Of a stretch of DNA of 60,000 nt, positions 23,864-35,313 are shown in pieces (positions within the stretch are counted from its first letter, which is position 1; the number at the start of each line of letters is the position of its first letter). The translations under genes were made by a program, and so were the position numbers. Source of the stretch: Cryptomeria japonica (taxonomy: Eukaryota > Streptophyta > Pinopsida > Cupressales > Cupressaceae); assembly GCF_030272615.1 (NCBI RefSeq), contig NC_081407.1:375267018-375327017 (forward strand), read 5' to 3'. The notes below the pieces were generated by a model. It worked only from the letters and a program-made list of their open reading frames with translations. It searched no databases and was not told where the DNA came from.

Positions 23864-24943
23864 AAACACTCACACGCCAAGTGTACATTGTACTCATTCT
23901 CATATACTCAAATGATACAATGTCATCCCCTTCGCATCTAATTACAATTAAACACCATAATAATAATTTCATCTAATTAATTACATTAAATAACATCATT
24001 AATATTATTACTCTACATCAATGAACATATAGATATTCCCAGAATGGGGTCAATATTATAACATTGTTAGCAACATGATATCTCATCAAACAGTGACATT
24101 CCTAGGGTTCTCAACTAGGTAGTCAGATGTTTGTGTTAGGAAAACATTAAATCATATTCCTTCCTCAACATCATATTTTTTTTTTAAACATCCACAAATT
24201 ACCAAGAAAAATTAAGAGGAAAAACATGAAAAAAAAATTAAGTAATTTATGAACAAAACATGTTACAGCATGGCATAACTGCAACATTTAAAATTGCAAC
24301 ACAAGAATTCACAAAAGAATTTGCATTCAACAACAATACTAAACAAAATAGCTTGTTACAAACAACACATCTTAAGTATGCCAAAATTCCCAAATTTGCA
24401 ACTTTTAAATAATGGTAGCTTTCTACAACCAAATCCAAGAATTGTTGACCAATTTGCATACATAGCTAAGGTAAAAATATGTATCAAATTACAAACCATA
24501 CCTAGATTTATGCAGTGGATTTGTGTCGCCTGGATTATGTTGTTTATCTTGTCTACTTCTGAAACTTTATGCAAAGAAAATGTTCTACCTCCTTAAATCT
24601 TCCACCCTTGCCAAACGAGAATGCAATGAAATTGTAGCAGCAATGAGCAGAGTTTTTTTTCTCAATGAATGGCACAACTATTAAAACTACAATCGGCAAT
24701 TATGAACGAATGCTAGCTATAGTCATTAAAATACATGTACAAATGCCAGTGTTCACAGGTCAAAATCATAAATATTTTCTTATAAATTAAAATTAAATAA
24801 ACCCTAGCAGAAAATCAAACATTCAATGATAAATAAAAAAATTAAGAATTTTTAGAATAGTTTAATAGAAACAAAAATGAAACTTTGGTATAAGATTAAA
24901 TTTTTCAATTTACACGTAATCAAAACATACTAGTGAATTTTTT
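23864..24943. other. Unassigned A+T-rich DNA
   Basis: No gene recognised. Open frames on both strands at 24250-24600 overlap each other and have no known domain. Confidence 0.45.
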
Positions 24944-25170
24944 TTGGAGGGACTAATAATACTTAATTTAAAAATTTCTTTTAACTCATTTTATTCAATC
25001 CATTGTGACTATGAGGGTATTAACACAATTTTTTTCTTCAACTTTTATTTTGAGATGAAAACATTATTTCCTGCTGAAGACAGGGACTAATAATACTTAA
25101 TTTTAAAAGTTCTTTAACTCATTTTATTCAATCCATTGCAATGATGATGGTATTAACTCAAAAAAAATTC
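24944..25170 (+). repeat. ~132-bp-spaced direct repeat
   Basis: GGGACTAATAATACTTAATT and the following ~85 bases occur at about 24950 and again at about 25084, ending just before the LINE ORF1 segment. Confidence 0.7.
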
Positions 25171-25179
25171 TTGCGCGTA

Positions 25180-25665
25180 GCTTCCACGGACTCTTAAAGT
25201 TGTCTCTTAAGAAGTAGCAGATCCGGATTGCCCTTTGTTTGAAATACTTCCTTTGTAAAACTTTATAGGTAAAACGAGGAGATAAGTGAAATGCTCCTGC
25301 TAAAACCATGGCATCCTGCCTTCAACCTAGCTTCTGAATCTTTTGAGAAGATACCAATATGGGTAAGACTCCCCAACTTACCGTTGCATTTTTGGACTGA
25401 ATCTTGTTTTGAAGCTATTGGAAACATGTTAGGAAATTTTTCGGGAGTTGATGAGGATTCTCTCAATTTCCTTCATACCACCTATGTCTATATTCTTGTT
25501 AAAATGGACACAAAGGTGGCTCCCCTTATAGAGTTTTGTTTCAAATCTCTTAATGGATTTTGGTTGCAACCTAAAGATTACAAAGGTATTTTGTTTAGAT
25601 GTAGAAGGTGCTTCCAAACAGGTCATATGGCTACCCAATGCACCAAAAGTAACATTAAAAAATAG
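25180..25665 (+). pseudogene. LINE ORF1 fragment (DUF4283 + CCHC knuckle)
   Basis: Plant LINE ORF1 proteins bind the element RNA. Here a DUF4283-like core (LLLKPWHPAFNLASESFEK, IPIWVRLPNLPLHFWTES, AIGNMLGNFSGVDE) is followed by a CCHC knuckle, CRRCFQTGHMATQC, with C-x2-C-x4-H-x4-C spacing intact. The open part runs 25291-25665. Upstream similarity to the domain N-terminus is blurred by frameshifts between 25180 and 25290. It stops soon after the knuckle, with no endonuclease or RT continuing on this strand, so it is a truncated piece. A family C LTR begins about 50 bases downstream. Confidence 0.8.
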
Positions 25666-25714
25666 GCATCATGGTGGAAGGAGGAAGATCTAGAACTCTA
25701 TGTGGTTGAAAAAA

Positions 25715-25825
25715 TCTCTATGTTATATTATGTAACAGTTTCAATTTGGTATTGCCTATTTAAAGGTATCCTGAATGAATATACATATATTAAGTTTTTT
25801 TGTTTTTTTTCTTATATCGCCTTCA
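25715..25825 (+). mobile_element. Family C LTR, 3' part only
   Basis: It aligns with the last ~110 bases of the 30803-30977 LTR (TTTGGTATTGCCTATTTAAA, then TTATATCGCCTTCA end). The first ~65 bases of the LTR are missing or replaced. A primer-binding-like site follows at once. Confidence 0.65.
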
Positions 25826-25827
25826 TA

Positions 25828-25842
25828 TGGTATAAGGGCAAC
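25828..25842 (+). promoter_or_regulatory. Primer-binding site of family C element
   Basis: TGGTATAAGGGCAAC lies two bases after the LTR end, in the same place as at 13376-13390. Confidence 0.55.
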
Positions 25843-26083
25843 AAGGGAATGACTGGGCATGGCATCGAGGATGATAGGGTTGAACATTGTTTTTTATGCA
25901 TTGTTGCTGCATGAAGAGTGGGAATATGTTAGCAAATTATTGATGACATAGTAGTTCTGGGCATGTAGAGGAGGTGTAATTACTTACTAATTTAGTATAA
26001 TGCAATGTAAAGAGTCTTGAATGTTAAAGTTGTGCCATTTATAACATGTTCTTGTCATGTGTGACACCATTCAAAAAGGGGCC

Positions 26084-27414
26084 ACAACTCATCAATAATA
26101 GGGGAATTAAGAAACTCCACATTAGAGATCATTGCCACAACAAAGACCGCATCCCATTCTAGCAAAAAATTCAACCCATGGAAAGAAGAGCCTAGAACAG
26201 GGCAGGAAGCAACAAAAAGTAAGGCTCAAAAACTACATGCAGCCAAAAAGAAATAGGTTGAGAAATTCTTCCGACAAAAGGAAACCACCACATGAATCCA
26301 CACCGAAAAGGGATCCCACACATCCATTATCCAAATCTAAAGAATAATTGTACAAAAGAAATGGATTCTATACAATCAAAGCCATTGAATAGAGACCATA
26401 TAAACAACAATCAAATTTATGGAAGAGGACATAGAAAAACCCATGTTTGTAACCCAGACAACCTAAAGCCAAGTCACACTCAGATCTGTGCACACCCCAA
26501 TAGGTTCATCCTGTTCACAAATGTTGACCAAGCTATATGCAAAAACCACAAGGTAGAAGAAAAGGAGGTCCTCACTAGTCCATTCACAAACAACCACAAC
26601 AAGCCAAATAGATCATAAAACATCCTTCAAAAGCCCAAAAGAAAAGGGCTCCATAGCATAGTCCCAAGATCCTACCCTCAAAAGGAGGTAGATCTGAAAG
26701 GAAGTTGCCAATGGTCCAACCCACTATAAAAGAACCTTGCAGGGGGACATAGAAAGAAGAAAAACACAAACCCCACAAATATGGGGTGCCACCAAAGGGT
26801 CTTCCAACCAAGGAAGAATACAAACACCTAGGCCTTATCTAAAGAGTTATAGGGCAAGGCAATTCAACTCTCATATGGATCTCCATCATTGCTATCTCCC
26901 TCCCCATTTGCTAAAACCTTAACTCCTCCTCCATTGCTCTCACCTCCTCTGCTGCTCTTGCCCATTACTTTTTACTAAATTTACATTGCTTTGTGCAATG
27001 TTATTTGTGATCCTATGAATGCTTTGTGATCATTTGAATATATGTTATTGAAGAGGAGTTTTATGTTGCTCAAGTGTTGGAAGCCATATTCTCAAAAGTT
27101 GCAATGTTTGATATCAAGGATTTTTTCCATTTGTTGTGCTTGATATGATTGCAACAAACATAGTATGTAAACTACTCAATATTTGAGACTTCCTATACAC
27201 TGAGTCTAATTAACGGAGATTTCTTTACATGATGCTTTAATCGTATCACATTGATAAAAGTAAAAGCAGTAGTTTGAAATGTGGGTATGAACTCATGCTA
27301 GTTAAAGATTCTTAATTTATTCAAAATGTAATTTTAGTATTGAGTTAATGTCAAATTGGGAGTACTAGTCTATTTTTATTTTGGCAATTTATTTTTTATT
27401 AAGGTAAATGGGTT
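26084..27414. other. Unassigned DNA
   Basis: No protein family recognised on either strand. Overlapping open frames at 26132-26618 (+, Lys/His/Pro-rich) and 26584-26823 (-, Gly/Phe-rich) look like opposite-strand shadows of A-rich/purine-rich DNA. Confidence 0.4.
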
Positions 27415-29301
27415 TTATAGGGACCCGAAACCCAAAAGTTTTACAATATCCAGAGAATAAGCATCAAAGACCAAAACCAACAACAAAAGATAAACCAACT
27501 TGTTACTTGGGCCAAGCCCACAAAATAGGATAAAACACAAAAAAGACCATGACCAGAAGAAACATAGACCTACTGATAAGAATGCGACAAATATGCATTC
27601 TTTTGAATAAATTTCTTGTTGATAGTCTCCAACTCGTCCATGATAAATTTGGGGCTGCCTTGCTCCTAATTCTTGCTCATGGTATGAATACACATACCTA
27701 TTGTAGTATGGGGGTGAGAAATCTGACCACCTGCACTCTTCACTTTCTTTTTCTGCTTGGAGTCTAAAGGACTTACACTGGTAATGGGATCAACCCTGTA
27801 ATCCACAATCATATTATTGACCCTCATTGAAATCCTTCCGAACTATTACTCATGGTGGCCTTGGTGATCTCAACCAGATTTTTCAAACTTCCTTTAATTT
27901 CTTCCGCACTCACCTCCAAATTCCATATTCTTCTTTCACAATTCGATTTCATCTTGTCTACATCCTCACTAATTTTCTGGGTCAACTGGAGAATTTTCTC
28001 TGTTTTATTGGGTCCAAGGTTATCAGTAAAAGTATCCACAATACCCTTTATACCCTCTTTTAACACTTCAATCTCCATGCCCATCTTCTAAAGACAATCC
28101 AACTAACCATTGGCCACAAAGGAAATGCAATTATCCAAATCGGGGTCAATGACAACACACCCCTGTTTCCCAAGGATCAATGTCTATGGGAATTTTGATA
28201 TTAATCTCCTGTTCACTATCTATATTGGCCTCCCTTTCCAGATTTGGGATTCTTTGATTTGGGAGAGACAAAGTTAGGAAACTTGGTCTTTAGATTTTTA
28301 GACTTGCTAGTGGCCCTCCTAGGGTACTTGTTGTGCCTACTACTACCTGTACCAGGGGAAATATTCTGAATGGAGCCCTTACTAGTAGGTGGACAATACT
28401 CAGGATCGTTAGACAAGTCGTGATCCTTCCAGCCCTTGGCAAGCCCGCTATCTTCCCCTTCCACATCTGTGTCAGAAACCACCTGAACCTCTAGTTTGGA
28501 AAAAGAAAAGGGTTTTCATAACAGGGAATAACCTGACTTCATGGGCCTTGGAATTATCCATAATAAGTTGAATAAGGACTCATGGAGGACTGGATTATCC
28601 ACATTCTCAACATGTTTCTCTAGACTATGCCTTAAAGAAGATAGAAGATAAAACGGAATGGAAATTTTCCTATCGTGCCTGAACTGATTCAAAATGACAA
28701 AGGGGTAGGAAAAAATGCTCGCATACTGACCATCAAGAGTGATGTATCTCATGATAACCTTCATGACATTGACCTAAGGTGTCTGAAGATCCTCCCGGTT
28801 GTAGCCATCATTAGCCATCCTCTGAACCCTATTCCACTCCTTCTTCTTGTCGAAGTAAGTGGAGATAACTTCTTTAGCAGATTTTTGTTCTCTACAAAAC
28901 TTCCTTCCCTCTGTTTGCATACCAATAATTTCAGTGATAAAATCTTCAACAATCCTAAATTCAGTGCCATAGACCTTAAGGGTACCATTATCCTAACCAC
29001 TCACAAAATCTATAGTGGCACTTGACGAATTCCCCTTCAACCTTTCCATATACAGCATTGGGCCTCTGTCCAAAATCTCATTCCAAACAACAATATTCCT
29101 TTTCCAGTTATCAAAAGAGGCAGGTTCCATCCTATTCTTTTTTCCCCCCATGAAATGCATAATTCTGAAAGAGCAAGAAAACACACCTAGAACACACAGT
29201 AGCAAGCCTAACCAGAAACAAGCGAAGCCTCTAGAATAGAAAGAATTGGGAGGCGTGAAAAACTTGTGCCAAGAAAAATTATCCCAACGACATTCTATCA
29301 T
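27415..29301 (-). pseudogene. Family B ORF copy 1, unrecognised protein, broken
   Basis: Function unknown. From about 29150 down to 28216 one frame reads through (KVYGTEFRIVEDFITEIIG, KKKEWNRVQRMANDGYNRED, ILNQFRHDRKISIPFYLLSS), interrupted by stops near 28990, 28774 and 28516. A basic Ser/Lys/Pro segment follows (28216-28400). Next is a helical segment at 28084-27824 (KISEDVDKMKSNCERRIWNL). A hydrophobic tail at 27693-27415 ends LLGFGSL just before an A+T-rich stretch. Segments at 32177-33430 match it in the same order, and the tail also resembles part of the 3.26-kb tandem unit (45285-45360). It lies downstream of a LINE RNase H on the same strand. It may be a LINE-associated or non-autonomous retroposon gene; this is inference. 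Confidence 0.55.
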
Positions 29302-29314
29302 TATGAATAGAAAA

Positions 29315-29660
29315 TCAGTGGCTTATTATTTTAGCATCCTTTCTAGTCATCTCGCATAGGTTTCTTGGGAAACTTTCCATTTCCGTCCACCAATTAACCT
29401 CCACATAATCCACCCCAATATTTTCCATATAATCGGCGGGGGCATTTCCTTCCTGATACGTGTGAGAAGCTTTAAAGTCATCCAAATTGGGAATCATGAG
29501 ATGACAATCTTTGATCAAATGCTTGATTGTCCAACTTGGCTCCTAGTGTCTATTAATGCATTTGATTATGTTCATCAAATCACTCTCCAACCAAACATGG
29601 TTAATCCCTTTTCTAACTGTCATCTGCAATCCAATGTAAGCCGTGTAAGCCTCAAAGTAG
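29315..29660 (-). pseudogene. LINE RNase H fragment
   Basis: RNase H of plant LINEs removes template RNA during target-primed reverse transcription. The - strand reads TVRKGINHVWLESDLMNIIK and then, after one stop, PSWTIKHLIKDCHLMIPNL and DDFKASHTYQEGNAPADYM. This matches the typical LINE RNase H C-terminal half, including the strand with WLESD and the late ASHxYxEGNxxADY signature. The N-terminal half and the RT are absent. Confidence 0.75.
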
Positions 29661-30350
29661 TGGTTTGTTTGGGTGCCCAAAATTTGGCAATTTGTTGCAA
29701 ATGATGATATAAAGGAGTTATTTTGTCAAGGCAAGTTGTTGTATAAAATTTTGATTGAATTGTCTCATTTAAAAGGGATAAAACATTCAAGAGATACAAG
29801 GTATTATTTATGGTATGAGCTTTCAAAAGTATTCAATGGAGATATAAGAAGCTTTGTTTTATTTTTGGAGGTGTATGGGCTCATCATTGGTTGAGGTTGA
29901 CATTGTTATCATAACTACACATATGTCAAACATTGTTTCTTCTTTTAGATCCACCCATTGAACACTTTATATAACTATTGAAGGGTTAATGAATCTTTAA
30001 ATAATTATGGCTGAACAACCAAAGTCATTTTTGTTACACATGACAAAGCCTTCAACAACTTAGATGCTAGTATTATTACAAAGATTGATGTGGTATCAAA
30101 ATGATAAAACTATAAAAGGCTCATATTGGAGGTTGGAGGTAATGAAGGCAGGAGGATATCTGTCATCTCAAAATAGATTCTCTCTCAGGGATTATTATTT
30201 GCATGAGAAGCATCCTATCACATTTGTGTCCTTGAAGAAAAGAGGGGACTTGGCATTATATGTCCCTTCAAGGAGAAAGGGGGCGCAAGATTTCTATTTT
30301 GTTGACTTGGTGTATTCACATTTGATTGGTGATTTGTCGACAACTTGAGC
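29661..30350 (+). other. Open frames of unknown type in family C internal region
   Basis: Two short frames (about 29673-29894 and 30064-30348) translate to non-repetitive protein-like sequence (for example YYLHEKHPITFVSLKKRGDL) that I cannot match to gag, protease, integrase, RT or RNase H. They may be a degraded accessory gene of the element, or chance. Confidence 0.3.
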
Positions 30351-30600
30351 TGACATTAGACACACTCGAAGGAGATGTGTACTTTCATAGGAAAGGTGCC
30401 TCATGTGCATACATTTGGTTGGTCATTTGTACAACAGAAGAGGGATTATTTTCACAAGACCTGAGGAGGTGTTAGACACACTTAGAGGAGATGTGAAATT
30501 TCAAAGGGAAGGCATCTCATGTGTAGTACTATAGGAGGCATTAGACACACTCAGAGCAGATGCGGAATTTTAGAGGAAATGTGTCTCATTGTGCACAGAG
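30351..30600 (+). repeat. Three ~60-bp direct repeats
   Basis: Units at about 30351-30412, 30470-30530 and 30537-30597 share TTAGACACACTYRRAGGAGA followed ten or so bases later by a RGGAAA/GGCATCTCATG-like segment. The last two are nearly adjacent. They lie ~200 bases upstream of the family C polypurine tract. Confidence 0.75.
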
Positions 30601-30789
30601 GGTGGGAATACTTATGTTTTCTCATGTTGTACAGATGGTTGCAGTTTCTTTAGTCAAGAGATCCACTAATGGAGTTAGTTCGATGTTTCTTGGGTGAGAA
30701 AGGAGGATTGGTGAAGGAACTTCATCAAAGTCTCTAGAAGGTTTGGGTTCAAAACCCTTGCAATGTTCCACTCTTGTTCAAATTAAGGT

Positions 30790-30802
30790 ACTAAGGGAGG
30801 GA
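30790..30802 (+). promoter_or_regulatory. Polypurine tract of family C element
   Basis: ACTAAGGGAGGGA immediately precedes the LTR start TGTTGG. Confidence 0.6.
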
Positions 30803-30977
30803 TGTTGGTGTATTACATTAGTTAGCAGGTTTAGTTCTAGGTCAAATCAATAAACAATTTCTTTGTTTGTTTATGTGGTGCAGTTTTGTAATAGATTTAT
30901 TTTGGTATTTCCTATTTAAAGGCATCCCGAATGAATATCAATATAACAAGTTTTATTTTTTTCTTATATTGCCTTCA
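30803..30977 (+). mobile_element. Family C 3' LTR (175 bp)
   Basis: Starts TGTTGGTGTATTACATTAG after a purine run and ends TTGCCTTCA. It has a TATTTAAAGG TATA-like box about 70 bases before its end. Partial copies are at 13205-13373 and 25715-25825. Confidence 0.7.
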
Positions 30978-30984
30978 TAATCTA

Positions 30985-32160
30985 CTACATAACTATAACA
31001 TAAATGAATGGGAAAGTTAGGAATGGGGGAAGAACCTCCTTTTGGATGGATTCTTAGTCAAGAGAAATTCCAATTGCGTCCAACCTAAATTTGGAAGCTA
31101 TATAAGAAGAGACTAGTAGAGTTTGGGGGAAGGAAATTTATAATTATAGGAGTATGATTGAGCAAAATGGAACTAATCTTTGGCAATAGAACTCCTTAGA
31201 CAATATTAATGCTTCAGAGGAGCAGAAGCAGGCTCTAAAGGATATTTTGTGGAATAGAAATTTCTCCCATCTAATGAACAGGACATTCTCAGATGGTGTG
31301 GTCCAAATTCAAGATCATACAAGGTTAACATGGGGTACAAGATTAAAGAGGCTAGAATTGCTATAGAAGTCTGGCTAGTCAAATTATTGTGGGGATGCCA
31401 TTGTCTTCCCAATGCTTGTATTTTTGTATGGATGGAAATTCAAAGGAAAATGCTATCTGAAGATAGATTTCAAAGATTGTGATTCCAAGGTGTCTAGAGG
31501 TGTGTGTTATGCTAATTGGACAATGAATCAGCAAATCACATTCTTCTCAATTGTTCGTACTCAAAGAAATGATAAAAATTTTTTATGAACAAACTTAATT
31601 TGCAGTACCCCATGCCTCACGAGTTGGAAGAGTGGTTTAAAATGTGGCCAATGAAGCATAATAAAGTCTTATTTTGGTGTCTATGGGAAATTATACCATC
31701 CACAAAATTTTAAGAAATTTGGAAGGAGTGTAATAGAAGGATCTCTCAGAGAAAGGATATGGAAGGGGAGACTTTGTATGGAAAATTTAAGTAACAAGTG
31801 ATGGACCTAGACAAAAAAGTAATCAGAAACAAGTCTCTCAAACACAATGTTTTAACTAATTGGGATGATGAAATGTTGAAGGAATTACCTAACTTGAATG
31901 TGCCCTCATGTTTTGGGTTTGCAAGGGGCAATTGACCAAATCTGAGGATTGGAGTTCAATGGGTGGTTCTTGACAAAGGGTGGTTAAAAATAAACTTTGA
32001 TTGCACTTCAAGTGGAAATTTGGGGCAAGTGGAATTGGCTGTGTATTAAGAGACCAAAATGGGCTTATTATTGGAGAAAGATCATAATATATTGGCGTAC
32101 CAACCTTCTCCTTTCTGTTTCCATAGACCAATATGGAGGGAGAAGCATGAGTGGTTGAGG
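30985..32160 (+). pseudogene. LINE ORF2 C-terminal fragment (zf-RVT + RNase H)
   Basis: The 3' end of a plant LINE reverse transcriptase gene, split over several frames. In order: FWMDS linker region (about 31050); the zf-RVT-like block (LPNACIFVWMEIQRKMLSED near 31400; SANHILLNCSYSKK near 31535); the LEEWFKMWPMKHNKVLFWCL / IWKECNRRIS segment (31625-31740); and an RNase H start (VLDKGWLKINFDCTSSGN, about 31965-32030). The RNase H is truncated near 32160, where convergent family B sequence begins. No RT catalytic core lies in the window. Multiple stops and shifts rule out function. Confidence 0.75.
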
Positions 32161-32169
32161 AGGAGACAT

Positions 32170-33430
32170 TGAGAGATTAGAATTTTTCATTCAATCTCCT
32201 AAGGACCTCCATACTATTAGTCATGGTTGTTCTTCTCACTACAATAAGAACACTCAACTTCTCATGGACTTTATCTAGAGCCACCTTCAAGTTCATAATT
32301 TTTTGTTCATGTTCATTCTTGATGGGCTTAATATCCACCACCAGCTTCTTGTTGACATCAAGTAGGTTGTTCATGTTGTACAAGGATGGGGAGTTCGAAG
32401 TGCTTAGTCCAACAATAAGGTTATTGATCTTTCTCTTCAACCCAAAAATCTTCGCAACCACCAGATTGAAAAAAACTGGTTTGACCATCCATGGAAACCT
32501 TCACCACTTTCTCATGAACCCCTAGTGTATCCACTATAGAGGAGCCCATATATCTATATACAGGGGTAGTCTTATCCAATTCAACAAGGATTTCAATGTA
32601 GAAATCTAGATTTTGTTGATTCTCATCAAGCCTAGGCAAAATACAATTGTCTATATTTCAATACACTTTTTTCTTGGCAATTTTGTTTCCATGAGAGACC
32701 TCTAGAGGGAAGGATTTTTTTTTAACACCCGAGGTAGAACCCAGCTCAAAATTTCTATTATTACCACCAAAGAATGGTAGGTTAGGGGCCTTGACATATT
32801 TCGCAGAGCTAGGGCTAAAGGAATCCAAGACAAACTAATCAGAAGGAGCATAATTAGAGTTTCCCTTGTTACAGCATTCTTGATCATAATCAAACCTTTT
32901 TGCCTTAGAAGAGTTCTTGTCCGTACAGGTACCCAAGTGGAAAGAATATTATTTAGAAGATGAAGAATTTGAGGATTCATCATTGTACTGCCAATGCACA
33001 TTTTGGGCATAGTGGATATTGTTCTTCCTAGAGGTTGAGGGGTGAGGCTTAATCTCTAGGGATTTAGCATGTTGAACAATGAAGATGATTAAAACCTGAT
33101 GAAGAGCAGGGGAGATCCATTTTTTTAGGTCAGCATTAATACTATTACACATAGATGAAAGCAAATAAAAGGGAATCAAAATACACCTATCATGCCTAAA
33201 ATGGTTCAAAATAGTGAAATGATAGGTAAAAATGCTTTTATAGCACCGTCAAAGGTACATAATGACCAACAACATCTTCCCACAAGGATTTGAGGTCCTC
33301 AAAAATGTATCCTCCATTAGTAGTTTGATGGACTTTATCCATCTCATTCTTTTGGAAAAATATTTCATGAGCTTCCTCAGCCACTTGGAGTAGTTTGAGA
33401 TGGAAAACTTGGAACTTTTATAAAAGATTG
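32170..33430 (-). pseudogene. Family B ORF copy 2, broken
   Basis: Matches copy 1 in order: AEEAHEIFFQKNEMDKVHQT (about 33400-33300), ILNHFRHDRCILIPFYLLSS (about 33230-33150), a variable middle, and a helical end at 32300-32180 (EHEQKIMNLKVALDKVHEKL). Several frameshifts separate the pieces. It ends against a + strand LINE fragment, so the two meet tail to tail. Function unknown. Confidence 0.55.
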
Positions 33431-34063
33431 TTTGTTTCTATATAGTATGAAGATGAAATCTTCATTTTGCAACAAAAGTATGTGTTCAATTTGATATATG
33501 AATTCCATAATTTTTATTATAAATTAATAATAAGTCCATTTTGAAAAAAAATAAAATATTTTGTGCTAATTCTATTTATGGACAAACTTAATATTGTCAG
33601 TCTTATTTATTTATCACATAACCATCAAATGTAACCTTTTCCTTGAAAGAGTCTCTTATTTTCTCAAAGGAACAACAATGGCTTGTGTTCCAACTTTACT
33701 TGGAGGCATCCCTGTGTTCACTTTCACTCTTCCATCGCCCATATTCAATTCTATTTTCCCATCATCATCATTAAGTGAGATGAGTTCCCATAGAGTTTGT
33801 TGAATGGGTGTTGTGGGCAGCTTCTCCTGCTAGTACATTAATCTCGGACATAATCTTTCACCATGCAAATGTGCAGCTCCGCTCCCCGCTAGTGAGTGTG
33901 AATTCCAAACAATGAAACTCATAAGAAAAGTGAAATTATTTGGATTTGAGTCAAATGAATTACAAACTACCTAAGTTGAACTCTAAAAGGAAAAGGAAAA
34001 AACATGCAAGGATGAAGTCAAGTTCAATATTGGAATGATATGTTCAAGAATAGAATGTTGCTA
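33431..34063. other. Unassigned DNA
   Basis: A+T-rich. One open frame (33594-33803) has no recognisable domain. Nothing else is seen. Confidence 0.45.
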
Positions 34064-34446
34064 TGTTGGAGATCAAGCTCAAGATTATAATGATTCCATG
34101 GAGATCAAAGCTAGATGGAAACTACTAGGAATGTGTTTTTATTTTGTTAATAAAATAGAAGTTTGGAAACTATTAAGATACACATTAGTATAGTTTTTTA
34201 TAGTTTTTAGCCTTTAGAAACTATTGTCTAAATAGTGGTTTTTGTCTTTAAAAATTTTTGTCTATGGAGTTGAAAAATTGCTATTAGTTTTTTAGTTACT
34301 TTTCTTTGTTAATAGAATTGAGTAGTCTATAAATGTAATTAGTGTTATTGTAACTTTTAATTATGTTTTTCATATCAATAATATTTAGTCTTCTCTTCAG
34401 TTGATGTTTTGTATTTTGTGAGTTTTTAAATTATTATAATCTTTCA
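34064..34446 (+). mobile_element. 5' LTR of a deleted copia element
   Basis: Starts TGTTGGAGATCAAG and ends CTTTCA, followed by a primer-binding site and a gag start. The start is inferred from the TGTTGG signature; no second LTR copy was found downstream to confirm it. Confidence 0.6.
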
Positions 34447-34447
34447 T

Positions 34448-34460
34448 TTGGTATCAAAAC
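34448..34460 (+). promoter_or_regulatory. Copia primer-binding site
   Basis: TTGGTATCAAAAC right after the LTR end is close to the TGGTATCAGAGC copia consensus, with G-to-A changes. Confidence 0.7.
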
Positions 34461-34471
34461 ACATTGAATAC

Positions 34472-35313
34472 ATGGACACCACAACAAAAAGATTAGTTGA
34501 AAGAAGACAAAAAGAAGGACAACAAAGATCTTTACACCATTCAATCTGCATTGGATATTTCAATTTTACCTCGAATTGTCAATATGACCAAATCAAAAGA
34601 TGTTTGGTAGGCTCTATAAATTGCATATCAAGATACTCAGAATAGATAGAGGGGTCGAGTTTACCTCTAATGAGTTTGCTTATTTTTGTATTAAGAATGG
34701 CATACAAAGACAACTTAATATTGTATATACACCTCAACAAAATGGTATTGTTGAAAGAAAGAATCACACCATTATGGAAATGATATGAAGCATGATTTAG
34801 ACAATGAATCTTCAAAATAATTTTTGGGGAGAAGTCATTACAACTATTGTATATATTTTGAATCAAAGTCCCACAAAAGCAATTCAAAATATAACTCCAA
34901 AGGAAGTTTGGAGTGGTCACAAGCCTTCAGTGGTTCATTTTTGAGTCTTTGGTTGCTTGACATATGTGCATGTTCTAGTTCACAAGTGGAAGAAGTTGGA
35001 TGCCAAATCCCAAATTTTTAGCTTTGTGGGATATTCTACTACAACTAAAGGATATAGATTTTATAACCTTGACACAAAGAAATGGATTGTTAGTTAGGAG
35101 GTGATTTTTGATGAAAGGGAAATATGGGAGTGGAAAGAAGGTGTGCAACAAAATTCATCAATAATCATAAACATGGAAGATAATTATGTTCCTCCTCTCT
35201 CCACAAACTCCAGTTCTAGCTCAAGTGGAAGTTCAAGATCTAGTTTTAGTCCTCTGAGTTCACCTAGCTCCTCTCATAGATTTTGTGGTATTCCTTATAT
35301 TCATGTACTTTAA
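34472..35313 (+). pseudogene. Copia gag-integrase deletion derivative
   Basis: The first ~150 bases read as a copia gag N-terminus (DLYTIQSALDISILPRI, MTKSKDVW). From about 34620 the sequence jumps straight into integrase: LRIDRGVEFTSNEF, then TPQQNGIVERKNHTIMEMI, followed by the C-terminal integrase part (VFGCLTYVHVLVHKWKKLDA, FVGYSTTTKGYRFYNLDT). The rest of gag, the knuckle, protease and N-terminal integrase are deleted, and RT and RNase H are also missing. A Ser-rich stretch near 35200 corresponds to the usual spacer before RT. Stops near 34786, 34943 and 35095 break it. Confidence 0.85.

Larger units (their letters stand above)
25826..30802 (+). mobile_element. Possible family C internal region with nested LINE/family B material
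   Basis: A 5' LTR end with primer site at 25825 and a polypurine tract plus 3' LTR at 30803 share orientation, so they may bound one element of about 5.2 kb. The first ~260 bases (25826-26083) are the conserved leader. The stretch 26084-29660 contains - strand LINE and family B sequence that looks inserted. The stretch 29661-30802 would then be the 3' internal part. The two LTRs could instead come from different copies. Confidence 0.4.

Noticed and set aside
30064-30348. Possible retroelement pol fragment
   Set aside because: No catalytic motif of protease, integrase, RT or RNase H could be found; kept only as an unknown open frame.
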